This document shows, in pieces, positions 22,424-32,850 of a DNA stretch of 64,000 bases. The stretch spans positions 1-64,000 of the forward strand of contig JASAMV010006624.1 in the NCBI GenBank assembly GCA_030248065.1, read 5' to 3'. Each line of letters opens with the position of its first letter. Within the stretch, counting starts at the first letter, position 1. The DNA is from Rhynchonema sp. JSB1_4 (lineage: Eukaryota; Nematoda; Chromadorea; Monhysterida; Xyalidae). A program made the position numbers and the translations under genes. A model generated the notes under the pieces. That model saw nothing but the letters and a program-made list of their open reading frames with translations, did no database searches and was not told the DNA's origin.

Positions 22424-25370
22424 TTATTGTTCCCTAAGTGCCTGTTTGACATTGTGAGGCAGCGCATCGATATAATCTAAATGTCGGGTGCCGACGGCCG
22501 ATGCCACAACCCCGGCACGATTCATTGACTTCACATCGGCGTCGTAGCTGTACGGGTGACCGTGCACGTCCGTCAGACGACCACCTGAATGGGAAAGAAC
22601 AAACATCACTTTTTTATTGTTGAATTGACGAATAACTAACCGAACCGAACTAACCGGCTTCAGTGAGTATCGCTTCCGGACCACAAGTGTCCCACTTCTT
22701 ACAACCTGGACTCGCAAACACGTACGCATTCGCACCCTCCAGAACTCTAATAATCTGCACAACAAAAAGAGAGGTATCAAGTTCAACAGATTCCAAAACA
22801 ACGAAAATCCGCAAATATCACAAACCTTATACCCAGCGCCCCCCACTCTCAACACTTCATCCACCAAACCAGCCTGCACCAATGCCTCTATTGTGTCCAC
22901 GACCAATTGATTGCTGTGCGACCGCGTGGTGACTATAGTGTGTTTGGCACTGTCGGCTGGTAGAATGCTCATTCCTGTGCCATTTTTGCGAAATTTCTTA
23001 ACTGTTACAGAAAATTTTCATTTGATGTTCACTTTTTCATCCAGAACATCACCGACCATGCACGCCGGTGCCTTTCACCGTCCAAATAGTGCGTCCGACT
23101 TTCTGCAATTGATCGTGAACAGCATTGTTCCAGCCATAGAACGGTTGATGCACCACCCCGGCCACGGGACGACCGCGATACGCGATACCGATCAGGGTGG
23201 TGACTTGTTCGAGTAGATCTGGCAAAGAGAACATAGTACTAAAACGTTGATATGGTTGTGTTTCCATGTTATAAAACAGCACACTAGAGCAATGGCACAA
23301 AACAAACAAACGTCACCTGTACGAGGTGCTCGCTACCAATGTTCGTGTTCCATAGCATCACCACGTCAATCAACATTTCCCAACCAATGGAATCAAAGGT
23401 TGCAAGCCAGCAGTGTGGTTCCTGGTCCGGAGGGGGAACAGGCGGTACCCCCCTTTTTCGGAGGGGGAATAGACCTGTCCACCTGGGGGGGGACCGAACT
23501 TTGGAGAAAAGTCATTTTTTTGAGGCCGAAAATTTGACCCATTTTTGCTCCTTTTTGGATCTCAATAAGACAGGTATTTTGGCGATTTGTTGACAACATA
23601 GACCTGAAAATCACTCATTTTATGCCTAAAAATGCCTATTTTAGGCCTAAGGTTGTCTATTTTAGGCAAAAATTGGGGGAGCAGACGTACCCGGAGGGGG
23701 AAAGGGGGGCAGGCGTACCATGGACGGGGAACAGGCGTACCCGAGGGGGACCCCCTCCCCCAAGAAACTACACTGCAAGCCAGTACTCAGAGTGGCCATG
23801 TAACTACTGGCCCGCAAGGACAATGTGGGAAGGAGCGATGGGCCTCCTGAGCGGCTGGCCACCGTGGAAAAAGATGCACTGCGGACACAAACATGGACAA
23901 TTTAACAGACTGCTTCAGGATTTCTTTATGTCACAGTATTCCGCACCATCAGGTGTTGCACCGTTGCACACTGTTGTGGCTCTGCGTATATTTAGGTTCT
24001 GAACGCATATTGTCTATGTCTGCCTGTCCGTGATTTCGTCCACCTTCTCATTCTTTCCAGTCCTGGTTTTGTATTGATTTTTCATTCCCTCAACTTTCAC
24101 CCCTTATTTTGTATTTATTTTCATGTGCACAGCCAGTCTTGTAATTATGCATCTTCCACTGAGTCTTCTTCTGTTATGTATTGTTGAGTTAATAACGCAA
24201 TAAACAACAACGCACTAGATTTTTCCTTTGCGCCCTGTGCAAATTCCGCTGTCCCATCGACCGGATCAACCCAGACGACCAACTGAAAAAAACAATATGG
24301 GAAACAGTTTTTTTAAACTTTCAAAAACTGATATGAAACTGACGTCTCGCAACTGTGCATTTCTCAAGCTGCTGTCACACTGTTGCTCATAGTGCAGTAC
24401 GTCTGTGCTCACAGTGTCGCAGAGAAAATCGGGACATGGAGACTCCACATCCTAAAAAGCAAACAATTATTTAACCATTTCATTAGTTTGGGTCGGTAAG
24501 GCAAAAATACGTTTAAAAGACGAAACCATTATCTCTACCTCTTCCCCTATTATACAGAGTTCCGGACCAAATTTCTTCAGAAACGAATGTCGAATGCAGT
24601 ATTGCGCTGCCCGATCAGCCTCCGTTTGCAAATCTTTGGCCGACAGCTTTTCGACGATTTGTAAGTCACCGCGTTGCATGACCTGCAACAATCTCGTAAG
24701 CAGTGTAGTTGCGCCTGGGGGCGGGCTCAAAAGGTACCAACCTTGCACCGACTCCCTCACTTCAAGAAAATTTTTCACCATTTGAAGACCAAAAAAACAC
24801 ATTTTCTTGGAAAAATAAATTATCAGTAGTAACAATACCAAGCAATTTATTTCGAAAATTAACGGGCTCCGGAAAAACGGTTTTCTTTCCGTTTTCGGTA
24901 GTAAAACGGTTCTTTTTAGTTAGTGACTGAAGAATGTAGCTGTTTTTGTGTGAACGTTGAAATTGATCAAATGAATCAAACGAAAATTTCTCAAAAAAAA
25001 GATTTTTCCCCAATTGTCACATTCGGAAACAAAATGAGGAAATATTTTTCCCCAGTTCTGGTGGCACTTGCTTAGGTAGGTAATTAAGAAAAACGATCGT
25101 CGAAGAAAGAAAAGCAGGAAACGCGGAAGAAAAGAACGCACGTCTTTTATTATCTTGCCGGCGTGTTCGACAATTTTGACAGCAGCCGCGGTGACTCTGG
25201 TGACAACCGAGGCCTAAAAAACAGAGTGGAGAACAGAACGTGCTCGCGGGCGGCGAGTAGTCCGTGAAAATGAAAAAGCAATAGGCAAGACAAAACATAA
25301 ACATAAAAACCTGCGACCACATTATGTCGTTTTCGTGGTCGTACGGGTGGTCGTACGTTGACGATGACAT
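22424..25370 (-). CDS. BPNT1: 3'(2'),5'-bisphosphate nucleotidase 1, 340 aa
   Basis: Exons 25311-25370, 25142-25213, 24539-24682, 24344-24451, 24216-24282, 23057-23218, 22826-22974, 22655-22754 and 22424-22584 join in frame. The enzyme removes the 3' phosphate of adenosine 3',5'-bisphosphate (PAP) to give AMP in the cytosol, clearing a by-product of sulfation; family members need magnesium and are inhibited by lithium. Seen: [10 protein letters not shown] (about 60-70), the metal ligand motif IIGEE (88-92), WVDPVDGT (132-139) and [10 protein letters not shown] (about 275-284), the signature motifs of the inositol monophosphatase superfamily. The length is slightly above the usual 310-320 aa. 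Intron 5 (23219-24215) holds a hAT-like MITE (23411-23775). The first exon (20 aa, polar) is poorly conserved and is the least certain. Confidence 0.88.
23411..23775. mobile_element. hAT-like MITE, GAACAGGCGTACC-word family, in BPNT1 intron 5
   Basis: Ends CAGTGTGGTTCCTGG and its imperfect complement ending CACTG; flanked by the perfect 8-bp target duplication CAAGCCAG (23403-23410 and 23776-23783). CAGNG ends with 8-bp duplications are typical of hAT transposons. The subterminal parts repeat GRACAGRCGTACC-like words separated by G-runs, on both sides of a shared A/T-rich core with TTTAGGCCTAA palindromes. Non-coding, about 365 bp. Confidence 0.85.
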
Positions 25371-25595
25371 TGGTCGCCAGTTTTTTTGGTGCGTTGCTTC
25401 GTCACTTTGTCATAAGACTTTTGAACCACAAAGACAGTCGCAAAACACAACAGAACAGGCTCACGATTGCGATTAGGCTTAAGCTGAAAGCAGAGGCTTC
25501 GGCTTCAGCACTGAATCGAATGAAACACACAGCTAAGTCGAACAACTTCTCTATCTTTCGTGAACGTGTACAGTGTACTCAGTGTCTGTCGGTGG

Positions 25596-25979
25596 CAGTG
25601 TAGTTCCTGTGGGGGAGGGGATCCCCCTCGGTACGCTATCTCCCGCTCAGGTGGTACACTATCCCCCTATCTCCCCCTCCCGGTACACTATCTCCCCCAA
25701 TTTTTGCCTAAAATAGGAATTTTTAGGCCTTAAATGGACATTTTTAGGCCTAAAATGTGTGATTTTTAGGGCAATGTTCTCAAAAGTCGCTAAAATACCC
25801 TTTTTTATGAAGAATTTTTTCCAAAAAGGGGCAAAAATAGGTCAACTTTTCTACCTCAAAAAGTGACTTTTTCCTGAATTTGGGTCTTCCCCTTCCCCCC
25901 TCGGGGGTTCACTATCTACCCCTCCGAAAAAAACGGGGGGGGGTCCGCTATCTCCCCTTCCGGACCAGGAACTACACTG
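25596..25979. mobile_element. hAT-like MITE, GATAGTGTACC-word family
   Basis: Begins CAGTGTAGTTCCTG and ends with the complement CCAGGAACTACACTG. It holds the same core as 29177-29568 but in the opposite orientation, with words such as GGTACACTATCTCCCCC at both ends. Flanks are similar but not an exact 8-bp duplication (GTCGGTGG against GTCGCGGT). Confidence 0.75.
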
Positions 25980-26410
25980 GTCGCGGTCGGTGGTACTGGT
26001 GTGCTGGGCGGCGTTTGCTGGATTTTTTTGGGCAAATTTTTCGCACGTCATAAACTCAACAGGAAGAAAAATTTTGTTCGCACGCCCAGCTCGGCCGGTG
26101 CAGTAGGGTAGGTTGCCGCCAGTGCTGTGGCTGGGGGGGGGTGGCGGACCCCCCAACCCAAATTCATCTATCTATCGTCAACACTTTTTGATTTCATCTA
26201 TCTATCGTCAACACTTATGGGTAAATCTATCTATCGTGAACAAATTCTGGGAACAATCTATCTATCGTCAACAACAATCGACCCCAAAATGGACATTTTT
26301 GACTCAAAATCGGTATTTTGCAAAAGGCATTAGGCATTTTTAGGCCCAAAATGGGTGATTTTTAGGTCGATGTTGTCAAAAGTCGCCAAAATACCATTTT
26401 TATGGAGAAT

Positions 26411-27515
26411 ATCTTTGATGTTGCCGGGATGGCAGTGCCGTGATGCAATCATGTTGTTGTGTGTCTTTGAGAGACGAACAGCACCAAATTCCAATACACA
26501 GAATATATTGCCGAATTTTCGACACTCAATAGTGTCCTCGTCAGGGCTAAAATCAACAAAAAGAGAGATAGGAACCGGTTGTCACAAGACATCATTTCAG
26601 AAAACGCAAACAAGGTGCAAAACAGTCAGATAAACAAGTGGCATTTTGATACAGATATTGGCTATTGTTGGGTTTCAGTGCTCTGTTGATGTATGGATTG
26701 CGAGCGAGAATAAAGGCCGACTCCATAACACGCAGTTGTTTTTCTGTGTTACAGTGGTCTAGCACCTTTACGTGTTGCACTGTACATTGATGTGTGCGCA
26801 TATGAATGGTCATGCCTGAGGCATTGTTGTTTTGCTTGGTGGTGCCATTGATGTGTTCTTGCACGCGCTGTTTTAGGGTTCGTGTGGTAGAGCCGATGTA
26901 TGTGTAGCCTTGTGGACATGAACACGTTAATTCATACACGCAATTGCGACTGTCTGTGACTTGGGTGTTGGTGTTACGTTTGTAGTAGAGGAGCCCCCGC
27001 AGCGTTTGTTGCTTGCTGAACACCAGTTGAGTGTCGTGGTGTGTGCGCATGTACCTTTTGAGTTGATGTGAGATGTTCCCGTCAAATGGTATTGACATTC
27101 TGTTTGTGCATTTGATGGCCTGATTGTCAGGGCGAGTTAATTGCTGCGTGATGAACTGGTGACCGTAGCCGTTGCGTTTGAGTTGCGAAATGATGTAGTC
27201 ATGTTCAGCGCGTAATGTTTCAGGATCGATGCAGTAGCGATCTGCGCGTTTCCTGAGACAGCTGATAAGAGCACGTTTGGTGCTCATGTCCACAAACGAC
27301 GAAGCTGGCAACGTTCGGCCGGAATTGTTTGCGTCCTCTCACCCCCCTGCTCAGCTCTCTTTCGATCGCTGACATCGTTGAGCTATTTCGCATCGTGTTC
27401 GACACCGCATTTCTACAGTTCAACAACGTCATCACTATTGAGTGTCGAAAATTCGGCAATATATTCTGTGTATTGGAATTTGGTGCTGTTCGTCTCTCAA
27501 AGACACACAACAACA
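26411..27515 (-). mobile_element. Truncated Penelope-like retroelement
   Basis: Bounded by the 12-bp target duplication TTTATGGAGAAT (26399-26410 and 27516-27527). The ends carry an inverted repeat of about 85 bp (26453-26537 against 27428-27513), the inverted pseudo-LTR arrangement known for Penelope-like elements. The only coding sequence left is the C-terminal part with a GIY-YIG nuclease (26592-27311); the reverse transcriptase core is absent, so this copy is an internally deleted or 5'-truncated one. Confidence 0.85.
26592..27311 (-). pseudogene. Penelope-like ORF remnant: thumb region plus GIY-YIG endonuclease
   Basis: A 239-aa frame. Residues about 1-100 resemble the region downstream of the reverse transcriptase core in Penelope-like elements (HDYIISQLKRNGY). 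Residues about 125-215 form a GIY-YIG nuclease: CVYELTCSCPQGYTYIGST, then R-x8-H with RVQEH, a His-rich stretch (MRTHQCTVQHVKVLDH) and ESAFILARNPYINR containing the catalytic Glu. This endonuclease nicks target DNA for reverse transcription in the family. The frame is intact, but without the reverse transcriptase the element could not move alone. Confidence 0.85.
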
Positions 27516-27775
27516 TTTATGGAGAATGTTTTCCAAAAAGGGCCAAAAATCGGTCAAATTTTCTACCTCAAAACAAAGCGACTTTTTCCTGGATTTAGGT
27601 CTTCCCCCCTTCCCCCCAGGAAGGTACACTAACCGCCGCACGGAAAAAGGGGTAGGTACATTAACCGCCGCGCCGGACCAGGAACTGCACTGCCCCAAAC
27701 AGGCAGAAAATCGCGCGCATTTAGTACATCTAGGTACATTTTCAGTACTGTTTAAACATTATTACGTACCTAGTG

Positions 27776-27960
27776 CACTATAATCTTGATTTTTGGGTAC
27801 CCCCACCATCTAAGGTATCTATCGTCAACAAGCTTGGGTCGACCGACCCCCCAGATTTCGGACTTGGGTCATCTATCTTCTATCGTCAACACATTTCCGG
27901 GTCCCAATCTATCTATCGTCAACACCCTGACCAAGTATGTACTACACTGAGTGAGAGGGG
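27776..27960. mobile_element. Partial element end with TCTATCTATCGTCAACA words
   Basis: Three copies of (A/T)TCTATCGTCAACA at about 27812, 27880 and 27905, interspersed with GGGT-type runs and followed by CACTGAG, as in the left end of 26120-27692. No partner end was found; probably a fragment. Confidence 0.5.
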
Positions 27961-28709
27961 GTAACCCCCCCCCACCCCCTCCCCCTGCCACTACTATGGC
28001 GCAAATGGACCCGGTTCACATGCTTCGCTTTCCCAAGAAATTTTTTGGAAATTTTGGTCTTTTTTATCAGAAGTGACTTATTTTACTGAAGAAGTGGGAC
28101 AGGGATTTTTTTGTCAAAAATACTAAAATTTCTGACGGATTCGGCAAGTAAGTGATCAGTATTGTCTATCTGACGACTTTTTCATGGAAAACAATACCAC
28201 AGAGATCGGAAACGAGCTGGGCTGGGCCGGAGATTTGGGGGGACCGGGCCGAGCAGCCCGGCCCGGTCCGGCCCGGTATGCCTAAATTTGAACGAAATTA
28301 CCATTTTTTGAACCAAAAGTTTCAAATTTTTTGCGCTTCGCGCAATACTATTTCCTAGTTCTTGATCTTTTCAGTCATCGTTTTGAAGAAAGAAGCAGTA
28401 GCTACCCATACCTAGGCGTTTGCTTTGCAGCAATCAACCTACTGTACCACCAAAAAAGCCTGCCTGCAATCAACCTACCTACTGTTATACTGTACCGACC
28501 GGCCGAGCTGGGGGGAGTCGTCCGGGAAGGGGAACAAAGTTTTATTTCTACATATTGATGAGAATGTACTCTGAAGCGCTAATTTCGCGCGTCACGCGCG
28601 ATTTTTCGCCTATATGGAGTGAAAAATACCGATTTTAAACCATTTTGAGCCAAAAATTATACCTACTACTGTACCAGCCGGGGCGGCGACTTACGTACTG
28701 CATCAGGAT

Positions 28710-29145
28710 CAGTGTAGTGGCAGGCATATGGTTGCAAGGTACCCTTGGGGGGGGATGGATCCAGATGGTTGCAAGGTACCCCCCTACCCAGCCTCCGGGA
28801 GGTTGCAAGGTACCCCTGAGGTCCGAAAAAAGGGTGTTTTTTGCATGCATTATACTGCAAATTTGGCCGAAAAATTGGTACTTTTTTGCATTTTGGCCGA
28901 AAATTTCCCCAAAATACCTATTATATGGAGGTTTGCGCGCGGAGCGCGCGATTTTTTGGGGTTTTGAGGTCGAAAAACACCCATTTTTGCCTATAAAAAC
29001 CATAAATTGATGGTTGCAAGGTACCCTCCGGGGTGGTTGCAAGGTACCTACCCTTCCCCCCCCATCCCCCCCAAGGGGTGGTTGCAAGGTACCTACTCCT
29101 TAGGGGGGGGAATCCCCCCCCATCCCCCCCCCAGCCCCTACACTG
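28710..29145. mobile_element. hAT-like MITE, GGTTGCAAGGTACC-word family
   Basis: Ends CAGTGTAGTGGCAGG and the complement of CAGTGTAGGGGCTGG. The word GGTTGCAAGGTACC occurs six times: three in the left end (about 28731, 28768, 28801) and three in the right (about 29011, 29033, 29080), all in the same orientation. Flanks ATCAGGAT and ACCAGGAG match at 6 of 8 positions, compatible with an aged target duplication. Confidence 0.75.
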
Positions 29146-29176
29146 ACCAGGAGGGCGCGTCAATCTACCTACCTAC

Positions 29177-29568
29177 CAGTGTAGTTCCTGGTCCGGAGGG
29201 GGAGATAGCGGACCCTCCGTTTTTTTCGGAGGGGGAGATAGTGTACCCCCGAGGGGGGGAAGGGGGGGGGAAGACCCAAATTCGGGAAAAAGTCACTTTT
29301 TGAGGTAGAAAATTTGACCTATTTTTGCCCCTTTTTGGAAAAAATTCTTCATAAAAAGGGCATTTTGGCGACTTTTGAGAACATTGACCTAAAAATCACA
29401 CATTTTTGGTACAAAAATGCCCATTTTAGGCCCTAAAATGCCTATTTTAGGCAAAAATTGGGGGAGATAGTGTACCCGGAGGGGGAGATAGGGGGATAGT
29501 GTACCACCTGAGGGGGAGATAGCGTACCCGAGGGGGGGGACCCCCCCTCCCCCCCAGGAACTACACTG
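29177..29568. mobile_element. hAT-like MITE, GATAGTGTACC-word family, perfect TSD
   Basis: Ends CAGTGTAGTTCCTGG and CCAGGAACTACACTG are exact complements, and the element is flanked by the perfect 8-bp duplication CTACCTAC (29169-29176 and 29569-29576). The ends repeat GGGGGAGATAGYGKACC words; the core contains TTTTAGGC/GCCTAAAA palindromes and is shared with the other hAT-like copies in this window. Confidence 0.9.
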
Positions 29569-29625
29569 CTACCTACCCACCTACCTGCCTACCTTTCCCC
29601 CCAGCTGTACCAATGAAAACAAGTA

Positions 29626-29790
29626 CCGTAAAAACCTAAATAGAGCCCCCCCCCCGGAATAGAACCCCCCTCGGAATATCGATCGAAAATAACACCGGAT
29701 TTGGAACGCTCTCGCTGAGAAACGAAAATAATTTTTTGAAAATGGGGTCAGTGAATTAATAGAGCCCCCCTTGTATTTAGGTTTTTACGG
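29626..29790. mobile_element. TA-flanked MITE with AATAGAGCCCC words
   Basis: CCGTAAAAACCTAAATA at the left is complemented by TATTTAGGTTTTTACGG at the right, with TA directly outside both ends, as in Tc1/mariner-type insertions. AATAGAGCCCCCC and its relative AATAGAACCCCCC sit just inside. A related end occurs at 32851-32900. Confidence 0.8.
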
Positions 29791-30523
29791 TATTCTGCAG
29801 AAAATTTTCGAATTTTTTTCAGCTTTTTGGACTTTTTTTAGTTTTCAGCCCTTGAAATTTGGCTGACCGGGCCGGGCCGGCCGATCGCCGATCACAAGCC
29901 AAAACGGGCCGGGCCGGGCCGGGCCGACCTGCAGCCCTCCACCGGGCCGGGCCGACTTTACCCGGCCCGTTTCCGATCTCTGGAGCCAAAAATTCGAGCC
30001 GTGCCGGAGATTTGGGGGCTCGGGCCGGGCCGGCCGAACCCGGCCCTATTGCGACCTCTGCTTTTTTGACGATTTTTTCCTTCGACCACGACCACCCACA
30101 AAATCGGGCCGGGCCGGGCCGCGATTTTGGACTTTCAGATCGGGCCGGGACGGGCCGGACCGGAGTTTTGGTCAGTCGGGCCGGACATGACCGGGCCGAG
30201 CTCGATCCTAATCTCTGGTATTATATTCTCCATCTCCGCGTCTGCCACTGTGCCACTCTGCACTGCACCGCGCCCGGTGTCGCGTGCTCCTTGTCTTGGG
30301 CGAAAATAGAGGAAATGAAAACTGTGAGTGGTTGCCGTAGCCGTATGTGGACACTTCTTGACGCACGGACAAGAATTCTTGTCTTTCTTGTCTTTCCTGT
30401 CTTTCTTGTCTTTCTTGTCCGTATAGTCAAGAAGTGTTCAAATTCAAATTCAAATTTTATCTGTAAGCTCACGCAAAGACCTTCAGGAGATCCGGCAAAC
30501 ACCTAAAAAAGAGACATATCAGT

Positions 30524-30820
30524 AAAGGCAGTCTACGGGAGGTTGTCACTCAGCCCCCGAATACCGTAATCCACCGCAAGAGAGATCGTTGCGAGACCCA
30601 TGCTGATCGCTGCTTATCGACACGTGTATTAGCGGCAGCAAGCTGGAAATTGTCATCATGCGCGTCGATCACCAAAACTTGGAATTGTTTGTTGGTGTTG
30701 GCGCTAACACGCAAAACATAGATAAAAAACAAAATGGTCTCAACACGATCTTTGCAGATCAAAATTACGGTGGGTTACGGTATTCGGGGGCTGAGTGACA
30801 ACCTCCCGTAGACTGCCTTT
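30524..30820. mobile_element. TIR MITE, 53-bp near-perfect terminal repeats
   Basis: The ends AAAGGCAGTCTACGGGAGG and complement pair over 53 bp with one mismatch. The outermost bases read TA|AAGGC and GCCTT|TA, so the element is either TA-flanked or ends in TA. Non-coding interior of about 190 bp. Tc1/mariner-like by target preference (inference). Confidence 0.85.
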
Positions 30821-31004
30821 AAATAGCACACAAAATTATAATCATGAATGATCAAACGACAAAACGTACCGGAGAGATTCAAAAACAACAAACAACACAG
30901 CAACGGCAGGCGATAAATCAGCGATTGATGGCGAACACGAGATGATAACAGATGTCAACAAAATTGATGATGACCTGAAAGCAGCAACCCAGTGACTGAG
31001 GGGA

Positions 31005-31290
31005 TCAGTCAACGACAGCTGAGAATTTTGATGAGATGTGGCAAGAAACTACGTCTCGACCACGTGAGTTTAGTTTAGTTTTAAAGGCCGCAATTGAGGC
31101 AGCAGAGACGACGTCCTCTGGGAGCCTGTTCCAGAGGTCCACGACACGATAGGCCCAGTACCCGGACAAGTCTGCACCCGCGCCATGGACTCGACACAAA
31201 CCGTGGGAGTGCCCTCGGGTTGGGCGGCCGGTGTCACGAGATGGAAAGAAGGATTCCTTGGTTACCCCAGGTGTTAATTAATTAATCACT
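31005..31290 (-). pseudogene. Non-LTR retrotransposon (LINE) 3' fragment
   Basis: The minus-strand frame contains YRVVDLWNRLPEDVVSAASI followed by AAFKTKLN, the C-terminal motif of LINE reverse-transcriptase proteins of the jockey/CR1/RTE kind (WN.LP..VV....S...FK..L). Only about 90 codons remain, and the polymerase domain is absent. Confidence 0.7.
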
Positions 31291-31673
31291 TTTGTCACCT
31301 ACTGTGACTCAAAATCTTGATGTTTCTATCTTATATCGCCTTGAGTATAGTCCAACAACAACAGCTAATGCAGAATTTATGTCCACTGCGTTGCCTGATC
31401 CGCCAAGCACATAGCGCACACTTTTTGACTGTGTGTGTATTATTATTTCTGTCTTTCTTGTCCGCGTAGTCAAGAAGTGTATGTTACGCCCGGGCGTAAT
31501 GACCACTTCTTGACTATACGAACAAGAAAGACAATAAAGACAGGAAAGACAAGAAAGACAAGAATTCTTGTCCGTGCGTCAAGAAGTGTCCACATACGCA
31601 CGTCACGCAGTGATCAAATGCAAATTAAGATACGGCAGTTTTGCGTCAGTTACTCAGTTCAGTTGGATTCGTG

Positions 31674-32738
31674 TGTGGACACTTGTTGAATGTATGACAA
31701 AAATAATAAATGTCATATTTGTCATAAATGTCACACGCATCAACAAGTGTACATAACAGCACGACTGTATTGTACACTTGTTGAATGTATGACATTTATG
31801 ACAATAATGTTTGTGCAATCAACAAGTGTACAAAACAGCACGACTGTATTGTACACTTGTTGAATGTATGACATTTATGACAAATAACGCTGAATTCAGC
31901 AATTGGGTGAATTATAACAACCAAACTGCACGAACATAACTTGGCGGAACGTGAAGAACAAAAACATCGATGCGCTTTTGAAATTGGATTTTCCCGCTCT
32001 TTACTGATCTGCAGGTTTTTTTTTGAAATCAATGATGCTTCATGCAGGCAGGACAAACCACAGCACGAACTTTATCACAAAACATATTTTTATTTTCACT
32101 GAATGGGTTTACTGAATGTTAATTTGGTGCATTTCGAACAGTTTGTATAAAATTACGTGCATATTTTACACATTTTTTGCATATTTTACATGAATTCAGT
32201 ACTTCACACGAACAAAAACAGCAACAAATTGATAAACAGTGACAAATCGCTTTACCACCATGCTTTCTTCCGCGTGCATTTTTTGATGTTTCCTCGAATC
32301 ACCTCATGTTGCAACTTGTACCTACCTTTTTGATTGCATAACACGTTGAAAACGGTACAGTTACCCTGGAAACAGAAGGAAAGCCGTGATGAAAGTCCAG
32401 TTTTTCAGCGCCCAAATTTTGTGAAAACAGCTGCACACGAAAGTCTCAACAAGTGCGCAAAACATGACTGCACAAAATGCTATTTGTCATAAATGTCATT
32501 TTTGTCATACATTCAACAAGTGTACAATACAGTCGTGCTGTTTTGTACACTTGTTGATTGCACAAACATTATTGTCATAAATGTCATACAATCAACAAGT
32601 GTACAATACAGTCGTGCTGTAATGTACACTTGTTGACGCATGCTTTAACTGTGCTTAATTTATTTTTGTCACACAGTCAACAAGCGTACAAAACGCACCC
32701 CCGTGTTTTGTACAGTTGTTTACAGTCAACAAGTGTCT
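31674..32738. mobile_element. TTGTTGA-array element
   Basis: The word TCAACAAGTGTAC and its complement recur in both ends (about 31678, 31746, 31774, 31822, 31851 at left; 32512, 32545, 32593, 32623, 32676, 32723 at right), with repeats of GACATTTATGACAA between them. The outer ends (GACACTTGTTGA) differ by one base from those of the TTCTTGAC family (GACACTTCTTGA). The interior, 31890-32440, shows no gene. Confidence 0.7.
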
Positions 32739-32850
32739 AGTTACCGTTGGATTTGGATTGCATTTTTCTTTGATTTTAAAATCGAGCACAAGTGACAAAA
32801 AAGTCACGAAAAAAGTGAGCGGGTTCAGTAGTATTGAGGGTTGATACCGT

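Larger units (their letters stand above)
26120..27692. mobile_element. Composite hAT-like element split by a Penelope insertion
   Basis: Left end CAGTGCTGTGGCTGGG with five TCTATCTATCGT(C/G)AACA words (26160-26275); right end complement of CAGTGCAGTTCCTGG with two GTACATTAACCGCCGC-like words (27600-27680). The shared core is interrupted at 26410/27516 by a Penelope-like element. The two ends belong to different word families, and no matching target duplication flanks the whole, which points to recombination between two elements. Confidence 0.6.
28200..30222. mobile_element. GGGCCGGGCC-word elements with nested insertions
   Basis: Word arrays of GGGCCGGG and its complement occur at 28215-28280, 29865-29970 and 30000-30210. 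CAGAGATCGGAAACG (28200) and CGTTTCCGATCTCTG (ending 29982) are a perfect inverted pair that could delimit an element of 1.8 kb; inside it lie the elements at 28710-29145, 29177-29568 and 29626-29790. No target duplication was confirmed. A reading frame of 215 aa over 29859-30506 is a by-product of the GC-rich words and is not coding. Confidence 0.5.
30342..31598. mobile_element. TTCTTGAC-array element, copy 1
   Basis: Ends CGTATGTGGACACTTCTTG and its exact complement (31580-31598). Behind each end come CTTGTCTTTC-type repeats and further TCAAGAAGTG / CACTTCTTGA words in alternating orientation with TTACGCCCGGGCGTAA palindromes. The interior holds a nested TIR MITE (30524-30820) and a LINE scrap (31005-31290). 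A segment at about 31262-31345 is shared with copy 2 (59113-59190). Confidence 0.75.

Noticed and set aside
28731..29100. CRISPR-like look of GGTTGCAAGGTACC repeats
   Set aside because: Six copies with unequal spacing inside CAGTG-ended inverted termini of an animal MITE; no array periodicity and no cas genes.
29859..30506. 215-aa + strand frame
   Set aside because: Composition (Arg/Ala/Gly/Pro) follows from GGGCCGGG words inside mobile elements.
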